A DNA stretch of 64,000 bases from Candidatus Rhodoferax odensensis. Lineage in GTDB: Bacteria > Pseudomonadota > Gammaproteobacteria > Burkholderiales > Burkholderiaceae_C. A program made the translations under genes and the position numbers. The DNA lies in assembly GCA_016718405.1 (NCBI GenBank), contig JADKDJ010000015.1, positions 1 through 64,000 of the forward strand, read 5' to 3'. The notes below the pieces were generated by a model. It worked only from the letters and a program-made list of their open reading frames with translations. It searched no databases and was not told the DNA's origin. Shown one piece after another: positions 17,837 through 26,128 of this stretch. Numbering within the stretch: position 1 is the stretch's first letter; every line of letters starts with the position of its first letter.

Positions 17837-18565
17837 ATGAACGAACACACACTTGCAATTACGTGACCTGCGCCTGGACGGCATGGTGCGCGCCATCGAG
17901 AACAAGCCACCAGTGCCGCGGCTACCAAGCTGGGCTTTGACGAACGCTTCGCCATGTTGGTACAAGCTGAGACTGCTTGGCGTGATGACAAACGCGTGCA
18001 GCGTTTGCTCAAGGCGGCCAAACTCAAAGTCAGCAGCGCCTGCGTGGAAGATGTCAATTGGCGTGCCAGTCGTGCGCTGGATCGGGAACTGGTGGCCGCT
18101 TTGGCCGGTGGTGATTGGATCCGCAATGCCCAGAATCTGTTGATTACGGGTGCCACCGGTTGCGGTAAGACCTGGTTGGCCTGTGCGCTGGCGCATCAGG
18201 CGGCAAGGTCAGGGTTCTCGGTGCTGTACGTGCGCGCCGGGCGGCTCTTTGATGAGTTGCGTGGCTCATGGCGATGGCAGCTTTGCACGGCGCCTGGCGC
18301 AACTGGCCAAGCTGGACGTCTTGGTGATTGACGACTTTGCCATTTCTCCGATGGGAGCATCTGAACGCAATGATCTGCTCGAAGTTCTTGATGACCGGAT
18401 CGGAAGCAAGTCAACTCTGATGACAAGTCAACTGCCGGTCAAAGCCTGGCATGCCTATCTGGACGATCCGACATTGGCGATGCCATTCTGGACCGCATCG
18501 TGCACAGCAGTCATCGCATCGCACTCAAGGAGTTGCCACGCTGCGATCCGGGCAAAGACCAATGA
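17837..18565 (+). pseudogene. istB: IS21 helper ATPase IstB, frameshifted
   Basis: ATG 17837 (MNEHTL) shifts within eight codons into QLRDLRLDGMVRAIE, then again near 17925 and 18280. Walker A GATGCGKTW and Walker B LDVLVIDDF are both present, and the C-terminal DRIVHSSHRIALK motif marks IstB. The protein would be about 243 aa, the normal size. IstB is the AAA+ partner that helps IstA integrate. Confidence 0.85.
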
Positions 18566-18751
18566 TCGCCACCATCGCCGCGCAAAAGACGACTTACCCA
18601 CCGCGCCGGTCGGTACGTCGTAAGCGCCGCCCGCCGCCGTGGATAAGTCTGCACCCGAGAGATCAAAACCACTCGCTTCGCGATCGCCGTCCTGAGACAC
18701 CCTGGTGCTTGAGATACATTTAACCCCTCGCTTGCGCGCATCCCCTGCGCG

Positions 18752-18815
18752 TCCACGATGGCGCTGAAACGCCGTCCACGATCAGCCTGAAACAGGCGTC
18801 CACGATCGCTGAAAT
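18752..18815. repeat. right-end IS21 repeats
   Basis: Three CGTCCACG units, the inverse of the left-end CGTGGACG words, with TGAAA words between them. Confidence 0.75.
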
Positions 18816-18820
18816 GCGCA

Positions 18821-18941
18821 GCCGGGTCACGCTCACGTCATTCCAATGACAACGTGTTGGCTGTGAGCAAGAACGGCTCAGCGGTCAGGAAGGCTGAAGT
18901 GCATCCCGATCACGCTTCCAGCTCCCTTACAGCCGATCGTA
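18821..18941 (+). pseudogene. integrase fragment, right half
   Basis: The first seven bases repeat the target duplication. The frame SRSRHSNDNVLAVSKNGSAVRK matches the 'RHSNDN.L.ESKN...VRK' catalytic-Glu block of the same integrase family as the left half at 15931-16049. Homology fades after about 18885. Confidence 0.6.
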
Positions 18942-19005
18942 GCGACCGGCGCAGCGATTCAGTCCCCTAAGCCATCACCTTTGGCCACGCTACTAAACTC
19001 GCACG

Positions 19006-19245
19006 ATGCACAACCCACCTCATCCTGGGAAAGTCCTTGTTGAGTATCTCGGCGATCTCGCATTGATGGACGCTGCGGCAAGAATTGGCGCGGATCCATC
19101 GACTCTCAATAACGTGTTGACTTGCTCGTCCAGTGTCTCGACCGACTTGGCGCAGCGCCTGGCACAAGCACTTGGGACCAGCCCTGACTTGTGGAGCGGG
19201 ATGCAGCGGCAATACGACTTACACCAGGTGCTGCAAAAGCCGTGA
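19006..19245 (+). CDS. HigA-family antitoxin-like protein
   Basis: The 79-aa product begins MHNPPHPGKVLVEYL and ends LWSGMQRQYDLHQV, both diagnostic of HigA addiction-module antidotes, with a helix-turn-helix between (DAAARIGADPSTLNNVLTC). HigA normally represses and neutralises the RNase HigB encoded just upstream. No HigB-sized frame lies before it; the preceding 180 bp belong to the integrase remnant. It is therefore an orphan antitoxin. An AbrB-type gene follows 2 bp later. Confidence 0.8.
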   Translation: MHNPPHPGKVLVEYLGDLALMDAAARIGADPSTLNNVLTCSSSVSTDLAQRLAQALGTSPDLWSGMQRQYDLHQVLQKP

Positions 19246-19247
19246 GC

Positions 19248-19445
19248 ATGCACCACTCAACAATCTTGACCAGGGGCCGAACCACAGTGCCGGCGCCTAT
19301 CCGCAGGGCAATCGGGTGTACTCCCGGCGCGCGGCTAGATTGGCGGGTGATCGACGACGGCTTGCTCATCGTGCGACTACAAACGCCAGTAGTCTTGCGC
19401 ATACGTACTAAGTTGCAAAATAAACGCGAACGAAATGCTTTGTAA
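19248..19445 (+). CDS. AbrB/MazE-type DNA-binding protein
   Basis: ATG 19248, two bases after the higA-like stop, gives 65 aa. The first 45 residues (STILTRGRTTVPAPIRRAIGCTPGARLDWRVIDDGLLIVR) form a SpoVT-AbrB swapped-hairpin domain. Such proteins are usually antitoxins or transition-state regulators. No toxin gene follows within 340 bp. Confidence 0.7.
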   Translation: MHHSTILTRGRTTVPAPIRRAIGCTPGARLDWRVIDDGLLIVRLQTPVVLRIRTKLQNKRERNAL

Positions 19446-19788
19446 GCGCACAACACATGCGCGTTCGAGGTTTGCGTCATCTCGAAAAATGCTCTATTCT
19501 GAAAGCCATATCGAGCACTTCATGCACAAACAGTACAGCACCAAGAACACCCGCCAGGCCAGCCACGGCCGGGGCGTGTTTGGCGTCGCCTGCTCGCTGC
19601 GCTCCCTGGCGATATCCCGAATTCGGATGCGGGGTATGCGCGCTGCGGGCTCGATAAAGAGCACCAACCCGTGCATAACCCCGCGAATTCCGTCCTGGAG
19701 TTCGGGCGCAACCCTTACTTGTCGCAGACCATGACCTGACGCCAAGCTGCCCCGGCTCCTGACCACAAGTCATTCTCAGGAGCCTCAA
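19446..19788. other. no gene recognised upstream of the AAA+ gene
   Basis: Several overlapping frames on both strands are open, but none looks like a known protein or has a ribosome binding site. The last 20 bp carry CAGGAG, the ribosome binding site for the GTG start at 19789. The leader of the phosphoesterase operon probably starts here. Confidence 0.4.
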
Positions 19789-21072
19789 GTGAGCAGCAAT
19801 TCTTGTAGTGATCCAAGTAAGGATCCCCCCGGTTTCAAACGACTACTCCGAACCGTCGGCGACCGCTCTGGGCGCGTCGTCGAGGTTTTGGTCCCGACCG
19901 CGCTTAAACACCAACTCGACAAGGAGGAGGCAATCCGTCGCTTTGAAGCGGAGGCGGCATTGGCGGCCGAGATGGATGGAGAGCCCAAGCCCCCGCGCAT
20001 GCTCGATTCAGCCTGTCCACCCAAGGCGCCAAAACCAACCAAGCAAGAAGAGGAACTCCGCAGAGAGGCGGAAGTTTGGGACCAAATCGACGCCCGCGAT
20101 CGAGTGAATCGATCAAAGTCTCACTACCCGGTATTTCAGAGTGCGCAAGCGCGAGCACTGCATCGGTCAATCGTCCGGGGTGACCGGGAAGAACGCCAAC
20201 GCCTGGAGCAACCGTATTCGGAGCTCGTCAAGCTGGGAACCCTGCGACGTGTCGCAAGACCCACGTCGCTCAAGCCGCTCGAACTCTTGGCCGGCCAACA
20301 ACCGCACATGCGTGAGGTGGTTCAGTTCGTGATCAATCAGCTCAAGCTTGCCCTGCGCAGCCGCCGACCCGTGCGCCTGCAACCGATGCTGTTGGTTGGC
20401 GAGGCCGGCGTGGGTAAAACCCACTTCGCGCAAGCGCTTGCCAAGGCACTGGCCACCACCGTTCACATCCAGCAGCTCGACTCGGATGTCACCGGTGCTT
20501 TCCTGCTTGGCAGCGACAAGAAGTGGGGCAACACCAAGACGGGCGTGCTGTTTGAGAAGCTCGTACTCGGATCCGTGGCCAACCCGGTCATGGTGCTGGA
20601 CGAAATCGACAAGGGCAACCGGGAAAGAAGCAGCCCAGTCGGCAGCTTCTATTCCGTCCTGGAGCCACTCTCCGCCAAAACTATCCGGGACATCTCGGCG
20701 GACTTCGAGTTCGATGCCAGCCTGGTGACTTGGATCGCCACTGCCAACGACTCGACCAAACTCGATGAACCGCTGCGTAGCCGGTTCAGGGAGTTTCACA
20801 TCCTGCCGCCGACTGCCGAAGAGTGCTTGACGCTGGCCGGTGAGGTGATGCGCGCGGCGATCAAGGCGGTGGGCGTGCGTGGCTTCGACCTTGACGTCTC
20901 GCTGCGCCGCCATCTGGCCCATCTGCCGGCGCGCCAGATCTGGCAATTGACAACGCAGGCCCTGGCGCGCGCCGTCTCCAGCGGTCGGCACTCACTGAGC
21001 CAGCAGGACTTCCCTCGCTGGCTGTTTGACCAAACCGAGGGCCCACAAGCCCCGGTCACCTACTTGCATTGA
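19789..21072 (+). CDS. AAA+ ATPase (Lon/ClpX-like core)
   Basis: GTG 19789 with AGGAG upstream gives 427 aa. The N-terminal ~180 residues are charged and helical without a family I know. The AAA+ module follows: Walker A GEAGVGKT near residue 204, Walker B VMVLDEIDK near 267, sensor-1 WIATANDSTKLDEPL and arginine finger SRFRE. A short helical lid ends the protein. The core looks like Lon/ClpX ATPase domains, but no peptidase domain is attached. First gene of an intact operon-like run of thirteen genes, hence probably the motor or remodelling part. Confidence 0.75.
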   Translation: MSSNSCSDPSKDPPGFKRLLRTVGDRSGRVVEVLVPTALKHQLDKEEAIRRFEAEAALAAEMDGEPKPPRMLDSACPPKAPKPTKQEEELRREAEVWDQIDARDRVNRSKSHYPVFQSAQARALHRSIVRGDREERQRLEQPYSELVKLGTLRRVARPTSLKPLELLAGQQPHMREVVQFVINQLKLALRSRRPVRLQPMLLVGEAGVGKTHFAQALAKALATTVHIQQLDSDVTGAFLLGSDKKWGNTKTGVLFEKLVLGSVANPVMVLDEIDKGNRERSSPVGSFYSVLEPLSAKTIRDISADFEFDASLVTWIATANDSTKLDEPLRSRFREFHILPPTAEECLTLAGEVMRAAIKAVGVRGFDLDVSLRRHLAHLPARQIWQLTTQALARAVSSGRHSLSQQDFPRWLFDQTEGPQAPVTYLH

Positions 21073-21082
21073 AGAGAACACC

Positions 21083-21568
21083 ATGAACAACCCGAAACAA
21101 CTCAAGGCCCGATTCCCCTACCAGTTCGCTGGCAAGAACATCGGCCTGTCGATCTCCCGCGGCTGGTTCCTCCTGTTCGAGAAGCTGTGCGAGGACATTG
21201 ATCACCTGTTGGGCGACGACAAACACGACTTTCACTGGACCCAGTTGAAGGAGAAGTTCGGCGCAGCCCGTTTCTACTTTGCACTCGATGGCAAGAGTGA
21301 GATGTTCATCGACTTCATCAGTCCGCACGGGGTCAAGACCGTTCGTCCGACCACGGCCAAACACGAGACTGAGGCCAATCTGCGCCAACAGATCCAGGCG
21401 CTGATCAACAAGGCGACGTCGAGCACCAATCGGCTCTGCATCGTGTGCGGCGAGCCGGGCGCGGTCGATCAGTTCGAGAATTACCTGTTGGTGCTGTGTA
21501 AACCGCATGCGGACCTGCGCCGCCTGGACCAGCTTCCGCCGGCCTGGTTCGAGGAGGATGAGCAATGA
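21083..21568 (+). CDS. hypothetical protein with C-terminal CxxC/CxxH-like motif
   Basis: ATG 21083 lies 10 bp after the AAA+ stop and gives 161 aa. The N-terminal half is mixed alpha/beta (GWFLLFEKLCEDIDHLL, LKEKFGAARFYFALDG). The C-terminal half has CIVCGEPG and LCKPH, which could bind zinc. It overlaps the HAD gene by 4 nt (ATGA). I do not recognise the family; the position suggests a partner of the ATPase or phosphatase. Confidence 0.65.
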   Translation: MNNPKQLKARFPYQFAGKNIGLSISRGWFLLFEKLCEDIDHLLGDDKHDFHWTQLKEKFGAARFYFALDGKSEMFIDFISPHGVKTVRPTTAKHETEANLRQQIQALINKATSSTNRLCIVCGEPGAVDQFENYLLVLCKPHADLRRLDQLPPAWFEEDEQ

Positions 21569-22023
21569 AAACCGTCCTCTTTCTGGACTTCGATGGTGTC
21601 ACGCACCCCGAACCCTGCTTCGACGCGCAGGCCTTCTGCTGCCTACACCTGATTGAGGCCGTCCTGCGAGAGCATCCGACGGTCGAGATCGTCATCAGCA
21701 GCAGTTGGCGCGACCACCATCCTCTGGATGAGCTCCGGGCGTTCTTCTCGGCCGACATCGGCCCGCGCGTAGTGGGTGTCACGCCCTCGATCAAGGTGCC
21801 AGACAGCAGCTGGTTGCCAGGCCAGGTCAGTAAATTCGAGCGCCAATGGGAGTGCGAGAGCTGGCTGCGCCAACACCGGCCAGGTGCGCAATGGGTGGCG
21901 ATCGACGATCGCCCCTACTGGTTCGAGCCCGACTGCCCCAACCTGCTGGTGACCGAGCGCACCGTCGGATTCCGGCTCGTCCATGCCTGCGAACTGGATC
22001 GAATGTTCAGGGAGCGAAGCTGA
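21565..22023 (+). CDS. HAD-superfamily protein, HAD_SAK-like
   Basis: The 152-aa product starts MKTVLFLDFDGVTHPE with the HAD DxD nucleophile motif and continues IVISSSWRDHH (motif II Ser) and AIDDRPYWF (acidic motif IV). The pattern resembles the HAD domain described in 'Swiss Army Knife' RNA-repair proteins. Reaction is probably phosphate removal; substrate unknown. It overlaps both neighbours by a few bases, so it is tightly coupled to the phosphoesterase gene. Confidence 0.75.
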   Translation: MKTVLFLDFDGVTHPEPCFDAQAFCCLHLIEAVLREHPTVEIVISSSWRDHHPLDELRAFFSADIGPRVVGVTPSIKVPDSSWLPGQVSKFERQWECESWLRQHRPGAQWVAIDDRPYWFEPDCPNLLVTERTVGFRLVHACELDRMFRERS

Positions 22024-22787
22024 TGCGCGACCTGAACCAATTTGACCTTGAGCACCGTCAGGCCTTGCGCCGGATCTGGTTCCTGGGCGATGTGCATGGT
22101 GAGTTCAGACACATCGCCCAGACACTGCTGTCGGCCTCTGAGCGGCCGCGTTGGCTGGTGTTCCTCGGTGACATCGACATCGACCACCAACCGCTGCGCG
22201 AGCTGCTCGCCCCCTTGAGCCGCTGGAGTCCGGAGGCCAAAGTGTTGTTCATCCACGGCAACCACGACGCGGACACCGCTGCGCACTGGGCGATGCTGCA
22301 CGACTGCGGTGACGCTGAGCCGCTGCACCGGCGCGTGGTTCACCTGGATGGGGTCCGAGTCGCCGGACTGGGCGGCAACTTCCTCGGCCGCATCTGGTGC
22401 CCACCGGGCGAGGCAGTGTTCGCCAGCAAGGTTGCGGCGATGACGCCGGGACCACTGCTCTGGCTCGACCCTGAAGGCCGTCGCCCGAATTCGATGCTGC
22501 ACGCCGCGATCTACCCGGACGATCTGAATGTCCTCTCCCGGCAGCGGGCCGACATCCTGGTCACCCATGAAGCGCCATCCTGTCACCCGCACGGTTTTGA
22601 GACGCTGGACCAGCTGGCGCGTTCGTTGGGCGTGGTGCGGACTTTCCACGGCCATCACCATGACGATCGAAGCGAGGACTACCCCAGGCTGCGCGAGTCA
22701 CTGGGCTTCGACGCCCGAGCGGTCGCCTACTGCGGCATCAAGAACGGCCTGGGTGAAGTAATCCTTCCTGGCGAAGCGGGGTGGTGA
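22023..22787 (+). CDS. calcineurin-like metallophosphoesterase 1
   Basis: ATG 22023 overlaps the HAD stop by one base and gives 254 aa. All five metal-binding motifs are visible: FLGDVHGE, LGDIDID, IHGNHD, VTHEAP and FHGHHH. The fold cleaves phosphomonoesters or diesters using two metals. The substrate cannot be told from motifs. It is the most divergent of four phosphoesterases in this block. Confidence 0.85.
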   Translation: MRDLNQFDLEHRQALRRIWFLGDVHGEFRHIAQTLLSASERPRWLVFLGDIDIDHQPLRELLAPLSRWSPEAKVLFIHGNHDADTAAHWAMLHDCGDAEPLHRRVVHLDGVRVAGLGGNFLGRIWCPPGEAVFASKVAAMTPGPLLWLDPEGRRPNSMLHAAIYPDDLNVLSRQRADILVTHEAPSCHPHGFETLDQLARSLGVVRTFHGHHHDDRSEDYPRLRESLGFDARAVAYCGIKNGLGEVILPGEAGW

Positions 22788-22788
22788 C

Positions 22789-23454
22789 ATGAACTACCAA
22801 ACCGCCCTCAAGCTCTTCGAGCACACCCTGAAAAAGGCCGACCGTGTGCGCCCAGACATCCACGCCACCATGCTCAAGCTTGCCACCCGGGAAGCTGTTG
22901 AGGCGGCCAGCCAGACGGTGAGCGCCGCCTTGGCCCTGGGCCAGCGCGTCTGGATGACCTCCGACCTGCACCTGGGCCACGCCAACATCATTGGTTACTG
23001 TGACCGGCCGTATGCCAACGTCGACAACATGCACGCGGACCTGCTGCGGCTGCTCGGGAAGGTCGGACCGACCGAGTTGCTCGTGATCGTCGGCGACGTG
23101 CTGATGGGCGATTACGACACCTCAATCGAGCTGGTGCGCGGCATCCCTGGTCGCAAGATCCTGGTGCTGGGCAATCACGACCTGAGCCGGGATGGCAAGT
23201 GCCGTTTGCTTCGTGAGCGCGCCATCAAGGGCCGAGGGCCGCTGTTCGAGGCAGTCGTCCCCTTCCTGTTCTGGCCGGGACCGCAAGGTCGCGCGGTGCT
23301 GGTCAGCCACTACCCAGTGGTCGTGCCTGACAGCCACCTTGCCCCCGTGCTCAATTACCACGGCCATCTGCACCGCGAGGTGCTGGCACCCACCTTCGTC
23401 GTCAAGTACATGAACGTCGGCTGGGACGTGGACTACTGCCTGAGGTGTCTATGA
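22789..23454 (+). CDS. calcineurin-like metallophosphoesterase 2
   Basis: The 221-aa product has an N-terminal helical stretch of about 55 residues, then MTSDLHLGHANIIGYCDRPY, VGDVLMG, LGNHDLS, VSHYP and YHGHLH. 'SDLHLGHxNII' with 'CxRP' is the signature of the small phosphoesterase group often found in phage and mobile DNA. Overlaps gene 3 by 4 nt. Confidence 0.85.
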   Translation: MNYQTALKLFEHTLKKADRVRPDIHATMLKLATREAVEAASQTVSAALALGQRVWMTSDLHLGHANIIGYCDRPYANVDNMHADLLRLLGKVGPTELLVIVGDVLMGDYDTSIELVRGIPGRKILVLGNHDLSRDGKCRLLRERAIKGRGPLFEAVVPFLFWPGPQGRAVLVSHYPVVVPDSHLAPVLNYHGHLHREVLAPTFVVKYMNVGWDVDYCLRCL

Positions 23455-24251
23455 AAATCCAACTCGCCTCCGATCTGCATCTGGAGTTCCTGGAACGGGA
23501 CTGGCCACGCGAACGCCTGATCGAATGCGCCCCCGACGCCGACGTGCTGGTACTCGCCGGCGACATCGCGAAGGGGACCGATGCATTGACGCTGTTCGCC
23601 GACTGGCCGGTACCGGTGATCTACCTCGCTGGTAACCACGAGTTCTACGGCCAGTTTCTGGATCCCATGCGCAAGCGCATGCGAGAGGTCGCCAAGGATT
23701 GCGGGATCCACTTCTTGGACAACGATTCGATCGAAATCGATGGTGTGCGCTTCCTGGGCACCACACTGTGGACCGACTACCAACTGGACCGGGAGCGCTC
23801 GCAGGTCGACTCCATGCGCTACGTCGAGCAGCGCCTCAACGATCACTTCACTATCCGCACCGGCAAAGGCACCTTCACGACCCAACACGCCCTGGCGCAG
23901 CACCACACTGCGCGCGCCTGGCTGCAAGCGGAACTGAACAAACCGTTCGACGGCAAAACCGTGGTGGTCAGCCACCACGGGCCGCACCCCCTGTCCGTGC
24001 ATCCGCGTTACATCGGCAACCGCCTCAACCCGGGCTTCGTAAGTGACCTCTCGGACCTGATGCCAGGCGTTGACCTATGGCTGCATGGCCATGTGCACGA
24101 CTCGTTTGACTACCGCGTCGGCAAGTGTCGGGTAATGGCCAACCCAGCCGGGTACATGCTGAGCCGACGAAACTTGAATTCGATCGCCGACTGGCAGTTG
24201 GAGAACGCCGCCTTTGACAGGATGTGTGTATTGGACTTGACTGATGACTGA
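23451..24251 (+). CDS. calcineurin-like metallophosphoesterase 3
   Basis: ATG 23451 gives 266 aa. Motifs: ASDLHLEF, LAGDIAKG, LAGNHEFYG, VSHHGPHPLSVHPRY and LHGHVHDSFDYRVG. It is clearly paralogous to phosphoesterase 4 at 25045 along the whole length, including the GVRFLGTTLWTDYQL segment. The two copies in one operon suggest two related substrates or a heteromer. Confidence 0.85.
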   Translation: MKIQLASDLHLEFLERDWPRERLIECAPDADVLVLAGDIAKGTDALTLFADWPVPVIYLAGNHEFYGQFLDPMRKRMREVAKDCGIHFLDNDSIEIDGVRFLGTTLWTDYQLDRERSQVDSMRYVEQRLNDHFTIRTGKGTFTTQHALAQHHTARAWLQAELNKPFDGKTVVVSHHGPHPLSVHPRYIGNRLNPGFVSDLSDLMPGVDLWLHGHVHDSFDYRVGKCRVMANPAGYMLSRRNLNSIADWQLENAAFDRMCVLDLTDD

Positions 24252-24404
24252 GCAGCGGCGCCCTCGCCCGAGGTTCATCAGAAGAGGACACGCGTCGAGA
24301 GCTCTTGCATTCACGAAACGGCACTACTTCCATTCTCACGCTATCGGAATCACTTTACTGTCGAGAACCCGGTCTTCAACGAAGGCCCGCTATTTGATGA
24401 CCCT

Positions 24405-24635
24405 ATGAAAACAAGCTTGCCACCGCCGAAAGGCTTCGAGTCCTGGCTTGACTATGCGATCGCCACGATGGATGTGCGCAGCGTGTGGCTTGAGTCGCTA
24501 TTCGATGAATCCACGGACACCCCACCCAGCGGCGACCAGATTCGAGCCGCTGCGCAAGCGGAGCTTGACGCGCTGCGCGCGATAGCCAAGCAATCCTCAA
24601 GTAGCGCCGGCCAGCCCAAAGGGGCGACGCCATGA
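24405..24635 (+). CDS. small hypothetical protein
   Basis: The 76-aa frame (KGFESWLDYAIATMDVRSVWLE, then a Pro- and Ala-rich tail) overlaps the next gene by 4 nt (ATGA). There is no known domain. The N-terminal 'W.DYA...MD.R' could form a short amphipathic helix. Coupling to the neighbours is the main support for it being real. Confidence 0.5.
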   Translation: MKTSLPPPKGFESWLDYAIATMDVRSVWLESLFDESTDTPPSGDQIRAAAQAELDALRAIAKQSSSSAGQPKGATP

Positions 24636-25048
24636 GCCTTCGTGGAAACAAACGCCGCGTTGCCCTGCTGTTTGACGGTCGATTTCATGGCTCGTTCGTT
24701 TGGCGTTCAGGGGAAGATCAAGCCTGGCTAGACATCGCGCCGGTGGGGCGTGAGTTTGGCAGCCCTGACTATGAACGACTGAGCATCCTGGACACGTATT
24801 CGTGGGGCAACATCACCGAGCAAGAAGCCATGCGTCAACTCGATGTGGATCGTCACGGTCTGGTTGCCATGTTGGAGGCCGATGGTTTGGAATTGACTGA
24901 CGAGGTCCGTGCGTCACATCGCAAAGCCATCGAGGGCCTGTCGACGCCGCACAAGATCGGTGACATCACAGCCCTCAAGGGCATGTTCGGCAAGACGGCC
25001 AGAACAGTGACCATCGAAGACATGAACCCAGTGCGTCGCAAACCATGA
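24632..25048 (+). CDS. hypothetical protein with RHH/HTH-like C-terminus
   Basis: The 138-aa product opens with a beta-rich segment (RVALLFDGRFHGSFVWRSGE) and then ITEQEAMRQLDVDRHGLVAMLEADGLEL, which may be a helix-turn-helix. It overlaps both neighbours by 4 nt. No family is recognised; a regulator of the block is possible. Confidence 0.5.
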   Translation: MSLRGNKRRVALLFDGRFHGSFVWRSGEDQAWLDIAPVGREFGSPDYERLSILDTYSWGNITEQEAMRQLDVDRHGLVAMLEADGLELTDEVRASHRKAIEGLSTPHKIGDITALKGMFGKTARTVTIEDMNPVRRKP

Positions 25049-25842
25049 AGCTCCTTGTCCTCTCCGATCTGCACCTTGAGCAGCGGGCGTTCTCGGCCAG
25101 CCACGAGGGCCAGCGTATCGATGAACACGCCGATCTGGTGGTGCTCGCCGGTGACATCCATGAGGGTGTCAAGGGCCTGCGCTGGGCGCGTGAGACCTTT
25201 CCCGACAAGCCAGTCTTGTACGTGGCCGGCAACCATGAGTTCTATGAGCAGAACTGGACCCAGAACCTGGATGCCATGCGCGAGGCGGCTCGCACCCATG
25301 ACATCGAGTTTTTGGAGACGGATGGTGTAGATATCGGCGGGGTCCGCTTGCTGGGCTGCAGTCTGTGGACCGACTTCGAGCTATTCGGATCGGACCGCAA
25401 GTTCGACGCGCTGCGCGCCGCCAAAGCGACCATGAACGACTACCAGTGGATCAAATTCACCAGGACACCCGAGTTCTACTGGGCCCGCTCCAACAAGCTG
25501 ATCCCTGAGCTCACTGTGCGCCGTCACCAGGGCTGCGTCGAGTGGTTGGAGAAGAAACTGAACAGCGGGGAGCCCGCCAAAACCGTGGTGGTCACGCACC
25601 ATGCGCCGCATCCGCAGTCGATCCCTGCCCACTATGAACACGACCTGGTATCGGCCGCCTACGCCTCCGACCTCAGTCGCCTGATGGGCAAGACCACGCT
25701 TTGGATTCACGGGCACATGCACGAGTCAGTGGACTACCGCGTGCACGGCACCCGCGTCGTCTGCGATCCCAGGGGCTACCCGCACGGGAGCGGGCGCTTC
25801 GAGAACGGTGCGTTCAACCCCAGTTTGATCATCGAAGTCTGA
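25045..25842 (+). CDS. calcineurin-like metallophosphoesterase 4
   Basis: ATG 25045 gives 265 aa with LSDLHLEQ, LAGDIHEG, VAGNHEFYEQ, VTHHAPHPQSIPAHY and IHGHMHESVDYRV. It is the paralogue of phosphoesterase 3. The shared 'ESVDYR/DSFDYR' tail after the last His motif marks the subgroup. Confidence 0.85.
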   Translation: MKLLVLSDLHLEQRAFSASHEGQRIDEHADLVVLAGDIHEGVKGLRWARETFPDKPVLYVAGNHEFYEQNWTQNLDAMREAARTHDIEFLETDGVDIGGVRLLGCSLWTDFELFGSDRKFDALRAAKATMNDYQWIKFTRTPEFYWARSNKLIPELTVRRHQGCVEWLEKKLNSGEPAKTVVVTHHAPHPQSIPAHYEHDLVSAAYASDLSRLMGKTTLWIHGHMHESVDYRVHGTRVVCDPRGYPHGSGRFENGAFNPSLIIEV

Positions 25843-25857
25843 AAAGGAGCCACGATC

Positions 25858-26100
25858 ATGACCATGCCAAGTGAACGAACCCGCGCGCTACGCTGGGCCG
25901 GGGAGTTTTTGAGGGACGTGATGGGATCTCCCGAGCGCTTCAGTGAGGAAGTCCGACGTGAGGCAAAGGTCATTCTGCGGCACTATCCGCTGCCATCTGA
26001 AATCAAGGACTGGGCCAAAAGCGAGCAGGACCGGGCCCGACTCGACCCATTGGGGTGGGGATGGCTCGGGCCGGAGGACGACGATCAGCGTGGCGGCTAG
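25858..26100 (+). CDS. BPSL0761-family small protein
   Basis: The 80-aa product begins MTMPSERTRALRWAGEFLRDV and contains VRREAKVILRHYPLPSEI, the two phrases I associate with the BPSL0761 family of Burkholderiales. GGAG precedes the ATG. Function is unknown; members sit in accessory regions. Confidence 0.65.
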   Translation: MTMPSERTRALRWAGEFLRDVMGSPERFSEEVRREAKVILRHYPLPSEIKDWAKSEQDRARLDPLGWGWLGPEDDDQRGG

Positions 26101-26128
26101 CTGCAATAGACAAGCACAATAGAAAACC

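Larger units (their letters stand above)
16050..18820 (+). mobile_element. IS21-family insertion sequence, 2771 bp
   Basis: The left end reads TGCATATTTCAG and the right end, inverted, reads TGCGCATTTCAG. Both continue into multiple CGTGGACG repeats, as in IS21 multi-site ends. istA and istB are in order and flanked by a perfect 7-bp duplication (GCCGGGT). Size and gene order are normal for the family. Both genes are frameshifted as read, so the copy is probably immobile, yet the ends and duplication are exact. Confidence 0.9.

Noticed and set aside
19435..19788. Overlapping ~100-codon frames before the AAA+ gene
   Set aside because: No domain, no start signal, and both strands are equally open.
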